Positions 34,176 to 41,736 of a stretch of 64,000 bases of DNA are shown piece by piece (position 1 is the stretch's first letter; each line of letters opens with the position of its first letter). Made by a program: the position numbers and the translations under genes. This stretch comes from CBDFLS01 sp965249185 (GTDB taxonomy: Bacteria > Chloroflexota > Dehalococcoidia > Lucifugimonadales > Australimonadaceae). The stretch spans positions 310,001 through 374,000 of the forward strand of contig CBDFLS010000001.1 in assembly GCA_965249185.1 (NCBI GenBank), in the 5' to 3' direction. The notes beneath the pieces are model-generated. The model worked only from the letters and a program-made list of their open reading frames with translations, made no database searches and was not told the DNA's origin.

Positions 34176-35645
34176 CTAGCCGCCGGGCTGGGCCGGGTCG
34201 AGCCCCAGCTTGCCGGGGTTCAACGTGCCGCGAGGGTCCAGGGCGTGCTTGAGGCGCCGGGCCAGCACCAGCGCATCGGCCCACTCGCGCTCCATCAGCG
34301 GCGCGAGCTTGGCCCCGATGCCATGGCAGTACACGATGCCCCCGCCCATGGTCTGGGCCATCGTGAGCAGTTCCTCCACCGCAGTGGCCAACGCCGCTTG
34401 CCGGTCGTCCTCGCCGCCCTGCGGGTCCACCACCAGCAGCGAGAAGAGGCGCGGGTCCGTCCACACCGCGGCCTCGTGGGCGGCCAGGCCATGCCGCTGG
34501 ACGACGCCCTCTGCCTTTCGCTTGTAGTCCAGCACCCCGGAGACCGGCAGCGAGAGGTGAAGATAGTCGGCGGCGCGCCAATCGGCCTTGCGCCACCGCT
34601 CGGTGGGGCGCAGCGGGCGCACCTCGTCCCGCCACCGTTCCGCCCATTGACGCCTCGACTGCCAGTACCGTTCGGTGGGACCTGGGCCCAGGTCCACGCC
34701 ACCGGCGGCGACGCCCTCCTGGAGCGCCCGGCCCCGCTGGGCCTCCACCTCCTCCCGGTATCCTTCGAAGCCCAAGTACAGCACGCACGGAAAGCCATCG
34801 GTGGGCGGCTCCTCCTCCGACAGGTCCACCAGCGCCGGCACGAGCCCCAAGTCGAAGAGCCTCGCCACCAGCGGGAAGCCGGCCTCGAAGGAAGCGAAGC
34901 CCAGCGTGGCGAATGCGCGCTCCTCGGGCTGGAGGTATAGCTGCACCGTGGCCTCGGTGATGACGCCAATGGAGCCCTCGGCGCCGACGAAAAGGCCGTT
35001 CAACGAGGGGCCGCTGCTGGGCCTGGCCACGGGCCGGGTCCGCACCACATCACCGCTGGCCAGCACCACCTCCAGCGCGCGGACCTGTTGGCCCATGGAG
35101 CCGTACTTGCTCGCGCGATACCCCACGCTGTCGGTCGAGATGGCGCCACCCACCGTGGCGATGGGCACGCTCCATGGGTCGTGGCCCAGCATGAGCCCGT
35201 GGCCCTCCGCCTCACGTTCCAGGTCGGCCAGCACGACGCCAGGCTGGACCCGGGCCAGCCGGTCCTCCGCCCGCACCTCCAAGATGGCGTCCATGCCACG
35301 CAGGTCCAGAGCGATGCCGCCCCGGAGAGGGATGACCGCGCCCATGACGCCGGCGCCGCCGCCGTAGGGGACCACGGCCACACCGTGCTCGCCGGCCAAC
35401 CGGACCACCGCCGACACCTGCCCGGTGGTAGCGGGCCGGACCACCGCATCCACCCGGTGCTCCGTGAGGCGCCGGCGCTCGAAGAGCCGGTAGGGGCCCA
35501 GCGCATCGAAGGAGCAGCGCTCCCGGGTCTCATCGTCGGTGAACACGGCGCCGGAGCCGACGATGGAGTGGAGCGCACCGATGAGGGTGTTGGTCAGCAT
35601 GAGCGTGGGCGCCGGCCTATCTAGCCGTCGTTGATTTCTATCCAT
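34176..35645 (-). CDS. FAD-binding oxidoreductase (GlcD / D-lactate dehydrogenase type)
   Basis: 489 residues. A PCMH-type FAD domain (~40-230) has VVPYGGGAGVMGAV and DPWSVPIATVGGAISTDSVG. A C-terminal cap domain resembles glycolate oxidase subunit D or alkyl-DHAP synthase (VYCHGIGAKL with a catalytic-type His, and ALDPRGTLNPGKLG at the end). It probably oxidises a 2-hydroxy acid; the substrate is not predictable. The ATG directly abuts the stop codon of the upstream MDMPI-like gene, so it is the last gene of an ispF-cysS-MDMPI-oxidase unit. Confidence 0.88.
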   Translation of the reverse strand: MDRNQRRLDRPAPTLMLTNTLIGALHSIVGSGAVFTDDETRERCSFDALGPYRLFERRRLTEHRVDAVVRPATTGQVSAVVRLAGEHGVAVVPYGGGAGVMGAVIPLRGGIALDLRGMDAILEVRAEDRLARVQPGVVLADLEREAEGHGLMLGHDPWSVPIATVGGAISTDSVGYRASKYGSMGQQVRALEVVLASGDVVRTRPVARPSSGPSLNGLFVGAEGSIGVITEATVQLYLQPEERAFATLGFASFEAGFPLVARLFDLGLVPALVDLSEEEPPTDGFPCVLYLGFEGYREEVEAQRGRALQEGVAAGGVDLGPGPTERYWQSRRQWAERWRDEVRPLRPTERWRKADWRAADYLHLSLPVSGVLDYKRKAEGVVQRHGLAAHEAAVWTDPRLFSLLVVDPQGGEDDRQAALATAVEELLTMAQTMGGGIVYCHGIGAKLAPLMEREWADALVLARRLKHALDPRGTLNPGKLGLDPAQPGG

Positions 35646-36221
35646 CTACGGGACGAGCGTAAACCCCTCGCCGAGTGTTCGGCGGCCGGTCAAGCCGAAG
35701 GCAATATCCTTGCCGGTGCCACGGCGGACAGCGAGGTCGGCTAACAAATAGAGGCTTTCGCGCATGCAATCTTCGGGCGCTTCCACGCTTGCGCCGATGG
35801 CATCGGCCAAATCGAGGGTGTGGATAGTGAGCTCGGCGACACGAGAGCGGAGGTAGTCGCCTAGCCGCATCTGCCCAAAGGGTGTGGCCATTGGATGGTC
35901 GTCCGGTAGGCTGTAAACCCGCGCGCGGACTCGCGCGGCGATATCCGCGGCGATATCGTTGACTGCGCTCGCGGTGTCGTCGCCCAAGGCACGAGCGGCT
36001 TCGCGGCCGCGCTCGGCGATATCATCCGACGAGCCGATGCCAGCACTCTCGGCACCAATAGCTGAGTACTGCTCGACTGTGGTCATCGCACGGCTCGCGT
36101 GACTAACAAGTTCGCGGACGTTCCATACCCCCAGGCCAGGCGCCTGCCATTGGCCGGACGAGATACGAGCAACGGTGTCCAGATAGAAGCTGATGGCGTG
36201 GTCGAAGGCCGCGCGGCTCAT
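35646..36221 (-). CDS. DinB/MDMPI-like protein (TIGR03083-type)
   Basis: 191 residues. An N-terminal four-helix DinB-like fold with GVWNVRELVSHASRAMTTVEQYS carries the first of the expected metal His (VSHA). RVAELTIHTLDLADAIG supplies the conserved H-x3-D segment seen in mycothiol-dependent maleylpyruvate isomerase relatives. The exact thiol cofactor or substrate is unknown, since such proteins occur in bacteria without mycothiol. Its ATG abuts the cysS stop and its stop abuts the oxidase ATG. Codon use looks less G+C-biased than its neighbours, hinting at later acquisition. Confidence 0.75.
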   Translation of the reverse strand: MSRAAFDHAISFYLDTVARISSGQWQAPGLGVWNVRELVSHASRAMTTVEQYSAIGAESAGIGSSDDIAERGREAARALGDDTASAVNDIAADIAARVRARVYSLPDDHPMATPFGQMRLGDYLRSRVAELTIHTLDLADAIGASVEAPEDCMRESLYLLADLAVRRGTGKDIAFGLTGRRTLGEGFTLVP

Positions 36222-37610
36222 TTAGGACGTCACCTTCCACGCGGTGCCATCGGGACCATCGGTGAGGGTGACGCGCATGGCCGCAAGCTCGTCGCGCACT
36301 GCGTCGGCGTCGGCGAAGCGCCTGGCGTTGCGCAGCTCGGTCCGCCTATCGACCAGCCCTTGGATGCGCGCGGCCAGCTCGTCCGGCACGGCGGCTTCCC
36401 GCCCGGCGAAGGTGAGGCCGAAGACCTGGCGGCCCAGCTCCAAGAGCGTCGTCCGAGCCTCGGTCACGCTCCGACCCTCCTCCTGGGCGCGGTTCACCTC
36501 CCGGGCCAGGTCGAAGAGCGCCGCCAGGGCCTGGGGCGTGTTGAAATCGTCGTCCATCGCCTCCAGGAACTGCAGGCGGTACGGCGACGCGTCCAGCGCT
36601 CCGTCCGTCCCTTCTGGGGCATCGGCAGTGGCCGGGGCGTCCGCGGTGGCGGCCTGGCGCAGCCGGCCCATGGCCCGCTCCGCGGCCGCGGCCGCCTCGT
36701 CCGAGTAGGTGGCGGGGCTCCGGTAGTTGGAGCCGAGAAAGAAGAGACGCAGGGCGTCGGCCGAGAACCGCGCCAGCGCCTCCTGGACGGTGACCAGGTT
36801 CCCCAGCGACTTGCTCATCTTCTCCTCGTCCAAGTGCAGCAGGCCATTGTGGACCCAGAAGCGGACGAAGGGAGCGCCGCCCGAGACGGCCTCGCTCTGG
36901 GCTATCTCGTTCTCGTGATGGGGAAAGACGAGGTCTTGGCCGCCTCCATGGATATCGACGGGCTGGTCCAGGTAGCCCAAGGCCATGGCGCTGCACTCGA
37001 TGTGCCACCCCGGACGCCCCGGCCCCCACGGGCTCTCCCACACGGGCTCTCCCGGCTTGGCCGCCTTCCATAGCGCGAAGTCCATGGGGTGCTCCTTCAG
37101 CTCCGACGCCTCGATCCGGGCGCCCGCCCGCATGCTATCGAGCGTGCGGTGGCTGAGCTTGCCATAGGAGGGGTGCCGCGTAACCCGGAAGTAGACGTCG
37201 CCGCCCGCCGCATAGGCCGTCCCCTTGTCCACGAGCGCGGCGATGAGCTCCACCATGCGCGGGACCTCCCGGCTGGCCCGCGGATAGACGTGGGCCTCCA
37301 GCACGTTCAGCGCGCCCATGTCCCGGAAGTATTCGGCGATATACCGCTCGGCCAGGTCATCGACGCTGATCCCCTCCTGGGCGGCCCGCGCGATGATCTT
37401 GTCGTCCACGTCGGTGAAGTTCTGGACGTGCCGGACGCGGTGGCCGCAATACTCCAGGTAGCGGCGGACCACGTCGAAGACGATGTAGCTCATGGCGTGG
37501 CCGACGTGGGCTGGGGCGTACGGGGTGACGCCGCACACGTACATGCGCACCTCGTCGCCGGCGGGGACAAACTCCCGCTTCTCGCCCGTGAGCGTATCGT
37601 GGATCCTCAT
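36222..37610 (-). CDS. cysS: Cysteinyl-tRNA synthetase
   Basis: 462 residues, class I synthetase of normal length. Zinc ligands include Cys26 (YVCGVTPYAPAH), the ECSAMAL Cys and the HHENE His/Glu. The HIGH-type motif reads HVGHAMSY and the KMSKS motif is EEKMSKSLGN. The anticodon-binding helical domain is C-terminal. It overlaps the ispF stop by 4 bases (ATGA), a common ispF-cysS arrangement. Confidence 0.97.
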   Translation of the reverse strand: MRIHDTLTGEKREFVPAGDEVRMYVCGVTPYAPAHVGHAMSYIVFDVVRRYLEYCGHRVRHVQNFTDVDDKIIARAAQEGISVDDLAERYIAEYFRDMGALNVLEAHVYPRASREVPRMVELIAALVDKGTAYAAGGDVYFRVTRHPSYGKLSHRTLDSMRAGARIEASELKEHPMDFALWKAAKPGEPVWESPWGPGRPGWHIECSAMALGYLDQPVDIHGGGQDLVFPHHENEIAQSEAVSGGAPFVRFWVHNGLLHLDEEKMSKSLGNLVTVQEALARFSADALRLFFLGSNYRSPATYSDEAAAAAERAMGRLRQAATADAPATADAPEGTDGALDASPYRLQFLEAMDDDFNTPQALAALFDLAREVNRAQEEGRSVTEARTTLLELGRQVFGLTFAGREAAVPDELAARIQGLVDRRTELRNARRFADADAVRDELAAMRVTLTDGPDGTAWKVTS

Positions 37611-38092
37611 GGGGCTTGGTCTACCAGGGAGGCCACGGCATAGGCGGCGATCCCCTGGCCGGCGCCGGTGAAGCCCATGCCGTCGGTGGTGGTGGCCTTG
37701 ACGCTGACACGGTCGATGGCGACGCCCAGCGGACCGGCTAGCGCCTGCCGCATCTGCTGCGCGTGCGGCGCCAGGGCGGGCTTTTGCGCGACGATTGTTG
37801 CATCCACGTTGCCCACTCCCCAGCCGCGCTCCCGCACCATGGCCACGGTCTCCTCCAACAACAGCAGACTGGAGACGCCGGGCGGATAGTGTGGGTCACC
37901 GGCCCGAAAGTGCGAACCCAAGTCCCCAAGGGCGGCGGCGCCCAGGAGGGCGTCGATGATGGCGTGGACCGCTACGTCGCCGTCGCTATCGCCCTCCAAG
38001 CCCCGGTCGTGAGGAATAGTGACGCCACCCAGCACCAGGGGCCTGCCAGTCACCAGGGGATGTGCGTCGAAGCCGATGCCGAAGCGGGTCAT
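37607..38092 (-). CDS. ispF: 2-C-methyl-D-erythritol 2,4-cyclodiphosphate synthase
   Basis: 161 residues, MEP pathway of isoprenoids. Metal ligands: the Asp and His of GIGFDAHPL and the later His of HAIIDALLGAAALGDLG. The LLLEETVAMV and SVKATTTDGMGFTGAGQGIAAYA segments complete the family pattern. ispD lies further upstream on the same strand but is separated by 400 bases of dispersed repeats. Confidence 0.96.
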   Translation of the reverse strand: MTRFGIGFDAHPLVTGRPLVLGGVTIPHDRGLEGDSDGDVAVHAIIDALLGAAALGDLGSHFRAGDPHYPPGVSSLLLLEETVAMVRERGWGVGNVDATIVAQKPALAPHAQQMRQALAGPLGVAIDRVSVKATTTDGMGFTGAGQGIAAYAVASLVDQAP

Positions 38093-38492
38093 ACGTTTTC
38101 CTCGCGCGTGCTTGTGGGCCCTCTAGCCCCGCTCATGGCTCGACAGGTCCGGCAACGGCGGCCTCTCAATAAGATCGGGCTCACCATGAGCGGGAATCCG
38201 TGCTCCGTTCATCCTTCAAGTGCCTCAGGACGAACGGAGCACAAGTGCTGGGTTGACCGTCCCCGCTCGTGGTTCCCTTCAATAGGCTCAAGGTAAACTC
38301 GCCTCACTATGAGCGGGTGTACTGTACCCGCTCACCCTGAGCTTGTCGAAGGGTCACCCCAAGCCCTTAGCCCTTGAGCGGAGAGAAGGGCCCTTCGGCT
38401 CTGCTCTCCGCGGTGGCGGCCCGCCCCGGTCGGGCCGGGGAGTCCGCACCAGTCCGAATAGCGGTGGCGGACAGGACAGGCTTGTCGAAGGG
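38093..38492. other. 400-base gap between ispD and ispF filled with dispersed repeats
   Basis: No coding capacity was recognised. It holds block Y (38187-38275) and block X (38276-38317), both repeated at 41516-41628, followed by 'cctgagcttgtcgaaggg'-type palindromic segments near 38335 and 38480. Confidence 0.75.
38187..38317. repeat. Dispersed repeat, blocks Y then X (copy 1)
   Basis: Block Y (38187-38275) begins TGAGCGGG and ends CCCCGCTCGTGGTTC, sharing a core GCTGGGTTGACCGTCCCCGC with copy 2. Block X (38276-38317) reads CCTTCAATAGGCTCAAGGTA and continues to GAGCGGG. In copy 2 the order is X then Y. Confidence 0.75.
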
Positions 38493-39281
38493 TCACCCTG
38501 TCCGATGCTTTCCGTCATCCTGAGCGCTCCCAAGCAGGGCCTCGGCCACCAGCAGGTCCTCGGGCGTGGTCACCTTCAGGTTACTTGCCGAGCCCATGAA
38601 CACCCGCACCGGCAGGCCCAGCCGCTCCACCATGGAGGCATCGTCGGTGACATCCTCCGACACCTCTCGGTGGGCACGCTCCAGAAGCTCCCGGCGGAAG
38701 ACCTGCGGCGTCTGCGCCAGCCAAACGCCGCCGGGGTCCAGCGTAGACTCCACGCTGCCATCAGCTCCCACGATCTTCACCGTATCTTTGGACGGCACGG
38801 CGGCGACGGCGCACCCGGTGTCCCTGGCCGCCTCCAGACCTCGCGATACGAGCGGCGGCTCCACCAGGGGGCGGGCGCCATCGTGGACCACCACCCATTC
38901 GCAGTCGGGGAGCGCCCGCAGTCCATTTGCCACGGAGTCCTGGCGCCTCGGTCCGCCGGGGCAGACCGCCACCACCTTCGTCCAGCCGTGGGCGCGTGCG
39001 GTCTCGGCGGCCGCGGCCAGGTTCCGCTCGGCAACCACCAGCACTATGGCCCCGATATCAACGCAGGCCTCGAAGGCGGCCACGGTCCGGGCAATGAGCG
39101 GGACGCCCCCAAGAGATGCGAAGGTCTTGTCCACACCGTCCATTCGGGTGCTGGCGCCGGCGGCAACCACTATAGCTCCCGCCAGGGAGGGGGCGCCCGC
39201 CGTGGCGGACGGACGGGGCCGCAACCGCCGCTGCCCGCGGGACTGATTCAAGCCCGCGCCGGGGCGCTCTGCACCCGCCAT
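38493..39281 (-). CDS. ispD: 2-C-methyl-D-erythritol 4-phosphate cytidylyltransferase
   Basis: 262 residues. The CTP-binding P-loop-like segment IVVAAGASTRMDGVDKTFASLGG (~36-58), VHDGARPLV, AVPSKDTVKIV and the C-terminal LKVTTPEDLLVAEALL are all typical. The first ~30 residues are Arg/Pro-rich and not part of the family, so translation may start later. It lies 25 bases downstream of the PIN-TRAM gene, an arrangement frequent in Gram-positive-like lineages (yacL-ispD-ispF). Confidence 0.95.
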   Translation of the reverse strand: MAGAERPGAGLNQSRGQRRLRPRPSATAGAPSLAGAIVVAAGASTRMDGVDKTFASLGGVPLIARTVAAFEACVDIGAIVLVVAERNLAAAAETARAHGWTKVVAVCPGGPRRQDSVANGLRALPDCEWVVVHDGARPLVEPPLVSRGLEAARDTGCAVAAVPSKDTVKIVGADGSVESTLDPGGVWLAQTPQVFRRELLERAHREVSEDVTDDASMVERLGLPVRVFMGSASNLKVTTPEDLLVAEALLGSAQDDGKHRTG

Positions 39282-39306
39282 GACGCTCCTGTGCGGTGGG
39301 CCACGA

Positions 39307-40368
39307 TTAGGACTCTGGGGGTTGTGCGAAGATAATGCGGCCGGCGGCGGTCTGAAACACCCGGCTCACCGTCACGTTCACGTGCTGGCCTACATGGCGC
39401 CGGCCACCCTCCACCACCACCATGGTGCCGTCGTCCAGAAAAGCGACACCCTGGCCCGCCTCCTTGCCCTCCTGGATCACGTGGACCTTCATCTCCTCCC
39501 CGGGCAGGGCCACCGGCTTGAGGGCGTTGGCAAGCTCGTTGACATTCAGCACCCGAACGCCCTGGAGCTCGGCCACCCGGTTGAGATTGAAGTCCGTGGT
39601 GACGATGGGCGCCTTCAGGTCGCGGGCCAGGCTGACCAGCTTGCTATCCACCTCCTGGCCCTCCGGCATATCCACATCGAGCACCTGAATGCTCACGTGG
39701 GCCTCCTTGTGAAGCCTGGTGAGCACCTCTAAGCCACGGCGGCCTCGGTTGCGGCGCATGGAATCGCTGGAGTCGGCCACATGGCGCAGCTCGTCCAGGA
39801 CGAAGCGCGGCACCACCAAGATGCCTTGGAGGAAGCCGGTCTCGGATACATCGGCGATGCGCCCATCGATGATGGCGCTGGTGTCCACCACCACCCGGCC
39901 GCCCTGGCCCGCTGCGGTCCTGCCGTTGGACGCGAATGCGCCCGCTCTGGAGCCCGGCGAGTACCCTGGCAGGCTCCATTCACGGCGGGTGGCCACCACC
40001 ACGCCCAGGGCACCGCAGAGCACGCTCAGGCCCAAGGGTACGCCGACTCCCGCCCAGCCAGCGATGCGAGTAAGAGGGATGGAGAGGAGCGCCGCGGCCG
40101 CCAGGCCGACCAGAAGGCCCGCCACGCCCGCCACAATCACTGAGGAGGGCAGCTCCTCCAGGAGCTTCAAGCCTCGTTGGAGCGGCGCCACGAAGAGGTG
40201 CGGCGTGACGACGAGACCAAAGGCGCCGCCGGAGGTCAGGCCCGTCAGCCCCCATGGCAGGAAAGCAGAGGATGCGGCTGCGCTGTCGGCCACCCACCAC
40301 CCGATGGCCGCCATAACGGCGCCACCCAGGAGGCGAGCGCGCCAATGTTTCGTGATAACTCTACCCAC
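39307..40368 (-). CDS. Membrane PIN-TRAM domain protein (YacL-like)
   Basis: 353 residues, GTG start. Four hydrophobic segments fill the first ~135 residues. A PIN nuclease-like domain follows with VVVDTSAIIDGRIADV (first Asp ligands) and APIVTTDFNLNRVAEL (last Asp). A C-terminal TRAM RNA-binding domain (~280-345, GQGVAFLDDGTMVVVEGG) completes the YacL architecture. These are predicted membrane-tethered ribonucleases. The position upstream of ispD is conserved in other phyla. Upstream of the start two copies of TAAAGTGGGG occur about 18 bases apart. Confidence 0.9.
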   Translation of the reverse strand: MGRVITKHWRARLLGGAVMAAIGWWVADSAAASSAFLPWGLTGLTSGGAFGLVVTPHLFVAPLQRGLKLLEELPSSVIVAGVAGLLVGLAAAALLSIPLTRIAGWAGVGVPLGLSVLCGALGVVVATRREWSLPGYSPGSRAGAFASNGRTAAGQGGRVVVDTSAIIDGRIADVSETGFLQGILVVPRFVLDELRHVADSSDSMRRNRGRRGLEVLTRLHKEAHVSIQVLDVDMPEGQEVDSKLVSLARDLKAPIVTTDFNLNRVAELQGVRVLNVNELANALKPVALPGEEMKVHVIQEGKEAGQGVAFLDDGTMVVVEGGRRHVGQHVNVTVSRVFQTAAGRIIFAQPPES

Positions 40369-40507
40369 CGCCGGCCCCCAACCCCAGGATGAAAAGATGA
40401 TGACAGAGAAGACGCCGTGCCCTTCCCCACTTTACCAGCCTCCCCCACTTTATCAAATGGACGCCTCCCTTTTAGGGCGGCAACCATTGCGCGCACACGC
40501 CAACGGC

Positions 40508-41371
40508 TCATGAAGCGCTCGCGGTAGACTCATCGCGCAGGAAACGGAGCGCCAGCGCATTGAAGGCCTCCGGCGCCTCCATCTGCGGCCAGTGTCCCAC
40601 ACCCGGCAGAACCTCGACTCGGACGGAGGGGAAGCGCCGGGCGATGTCCCGGGCGTGCTCCACGGGAAAGACACGGTCGCGCTCGCCCCAGACCACCAGC
40701 ACGGGCGCCGCCACATCGCCCAGGCGGGGCAGCTCGTAGGCGCCATCCCGAAGGCCCCGGAGGCCCGCGCCGTTCCGGGCCACCTGGACCATCGCCTCGT
40801 TGGCCACCTGCTGGGTCCTGACCCGGTGGAGGGCGGACAGCAGCCGGCGCTCCATGCGCTCGGGCGCCTCGAAGAGCCGCTTTGCCAGCCCTTTGACCGT
40901 GACGATGCTCCGGCTGTGCAGCAGCTCGCCGATCCCGGGGACGGCCGTGAGGCGGAGCCACCACGCAATGCTCCTGCCGAGTCCAGCCGAGTCGACCAGC
41001 ACCAGACGGCTTACCTGCTCAGGCCGCTCCAGGGCATACCGCAGCGCCAGCAGGCCGCCCATGGAGCTGCCCATGAAAGCGGCGCGGTCGACCCCCACCC
41101 GCTCCAGAAACCGGCGTATGACCCGCATCCCCATGTCCAGGCTGTAGTCGATGGCCAGCTTGTCGGAGCCACCGTGACCTGGCAGGTCCAGCGCGTAGAC
41201 GGTGAAGCGCCCGGCCAGAACGGGAAGGTTGGCGCTCCAGGTGATGGAGGAGGTTCCCAGCCCGTGAAGCAGCACCAAGGGAGGCCCGGCGCCCGCCTGG
41301 TGATAGGCCAACCGGATGCCGTACACGTTGATGTGACGCCGGGTGGCGCCGGGCAGAGAGTCGGTTGTCAT
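40508..41371 (-). CDS. Alpha/beta hydrolase
   Basis: 287 residues from the ATG at 41371; a longer in-frame extension is Arg-rich and unlike the family. Catalytic elements: oxyanion HGLGTSSITW, nucleophile Ser in FMGSSMGGLLALRYA, acid Asp in VWGERDRVFPV and His in VLPGVGHWPQMEAPEAF. This looks like a meta-cleavage-product hydrolase or lysophospholipase-like enzyme. The substrate is unknown. It stands alone between repeat regions, upstream of the PIN-TRAM gene. Confidence 0.88.
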   Translation of the reverse strand: MTTDSLPGATRRHINVYGIRLAYHQAGAGPPLVLLHGLGTSSITWSANLPVLAGRFTVYALDLPGHGGSDKLAIDYSLDMGMRVIRRFLERVGVDRAAFMGSSMGGLLALRYALERPEQVSRLVLVDSAGLGRSIAWWLRLTAVPGIGELLHSRSIVTVKGLAKRLFEAPERMERRLLSALHRVRTQQVANEAMVQVARNGAGLRGLRDGAYELPRLGDVAAPVLVVWGERDRVFPVEHARDIARRFPSVRVEVLPGVGHWPQMEAPEAFNALALRFLRDESTASAS

Positions 41372-41736
41372 GGCACGTACCGTTTGAGAGGGACGGCCGC
41401 CGTGGGCTGCCACATCGGTTTCGGACGTCGCACCCGCTCCGGTCCGACGGGCCCTTCGTCCCGACCCGTCGGGACTCAAGGGCTAAAAGCCTACCACCAT
41501 GGTCCCCTTCGATAGACTCAGGGTAAACTCGCCTCACCCTGAGCGGGGATACGTACTCCGTTCATCCTGAGGCACTCGAAGGAAGAACGGTGCACAAGCG
41601 CTGGGTTGACCGTCCCCGCTCGTGGTTCGAGAGCCTCACCATGAGCGGGGATATAAAACCGCTCACCCTTCGACAAGCCTGTCCTGAGCAAAGACGAAGG
41701 GCTCAGAGTGAACGGGCCAAGCCAGGGCAAGTACGC
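41372..41736. other. 365-base gap of dispersed repeats between clpC and the hydrolase
   Basis: Blocks X (41516-41547) and Y (41540-41628) repeat those at 38187-38317. Further on is 'cccttcgacaagcctgtcctgagca', and near the clpC stop GACGAAGGGCTCAGAG. No gene was recognised. Confidence 0.75.
41516..41628. repeat. Dispersed repeat, blocks X then Y (copy 2)
   Basis: Block X at 41516-41547 shares GGTAAACTCGCCTCA with copy 1. Block Y at 41540-41628 shares CTCCGTTCATCCT and GCTGGGTTGACCGTCCCCGC. The order of blocks is the reverse of copy 1 while each block keeps its orientation. Confidence 0.75.

Noticed and set aside
38093..38492. CRISPR array
   Set aside because: The repeats here are not evenly spaced, vary in length and recur elsewhere in swapped order. 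No cas gene is in the window.
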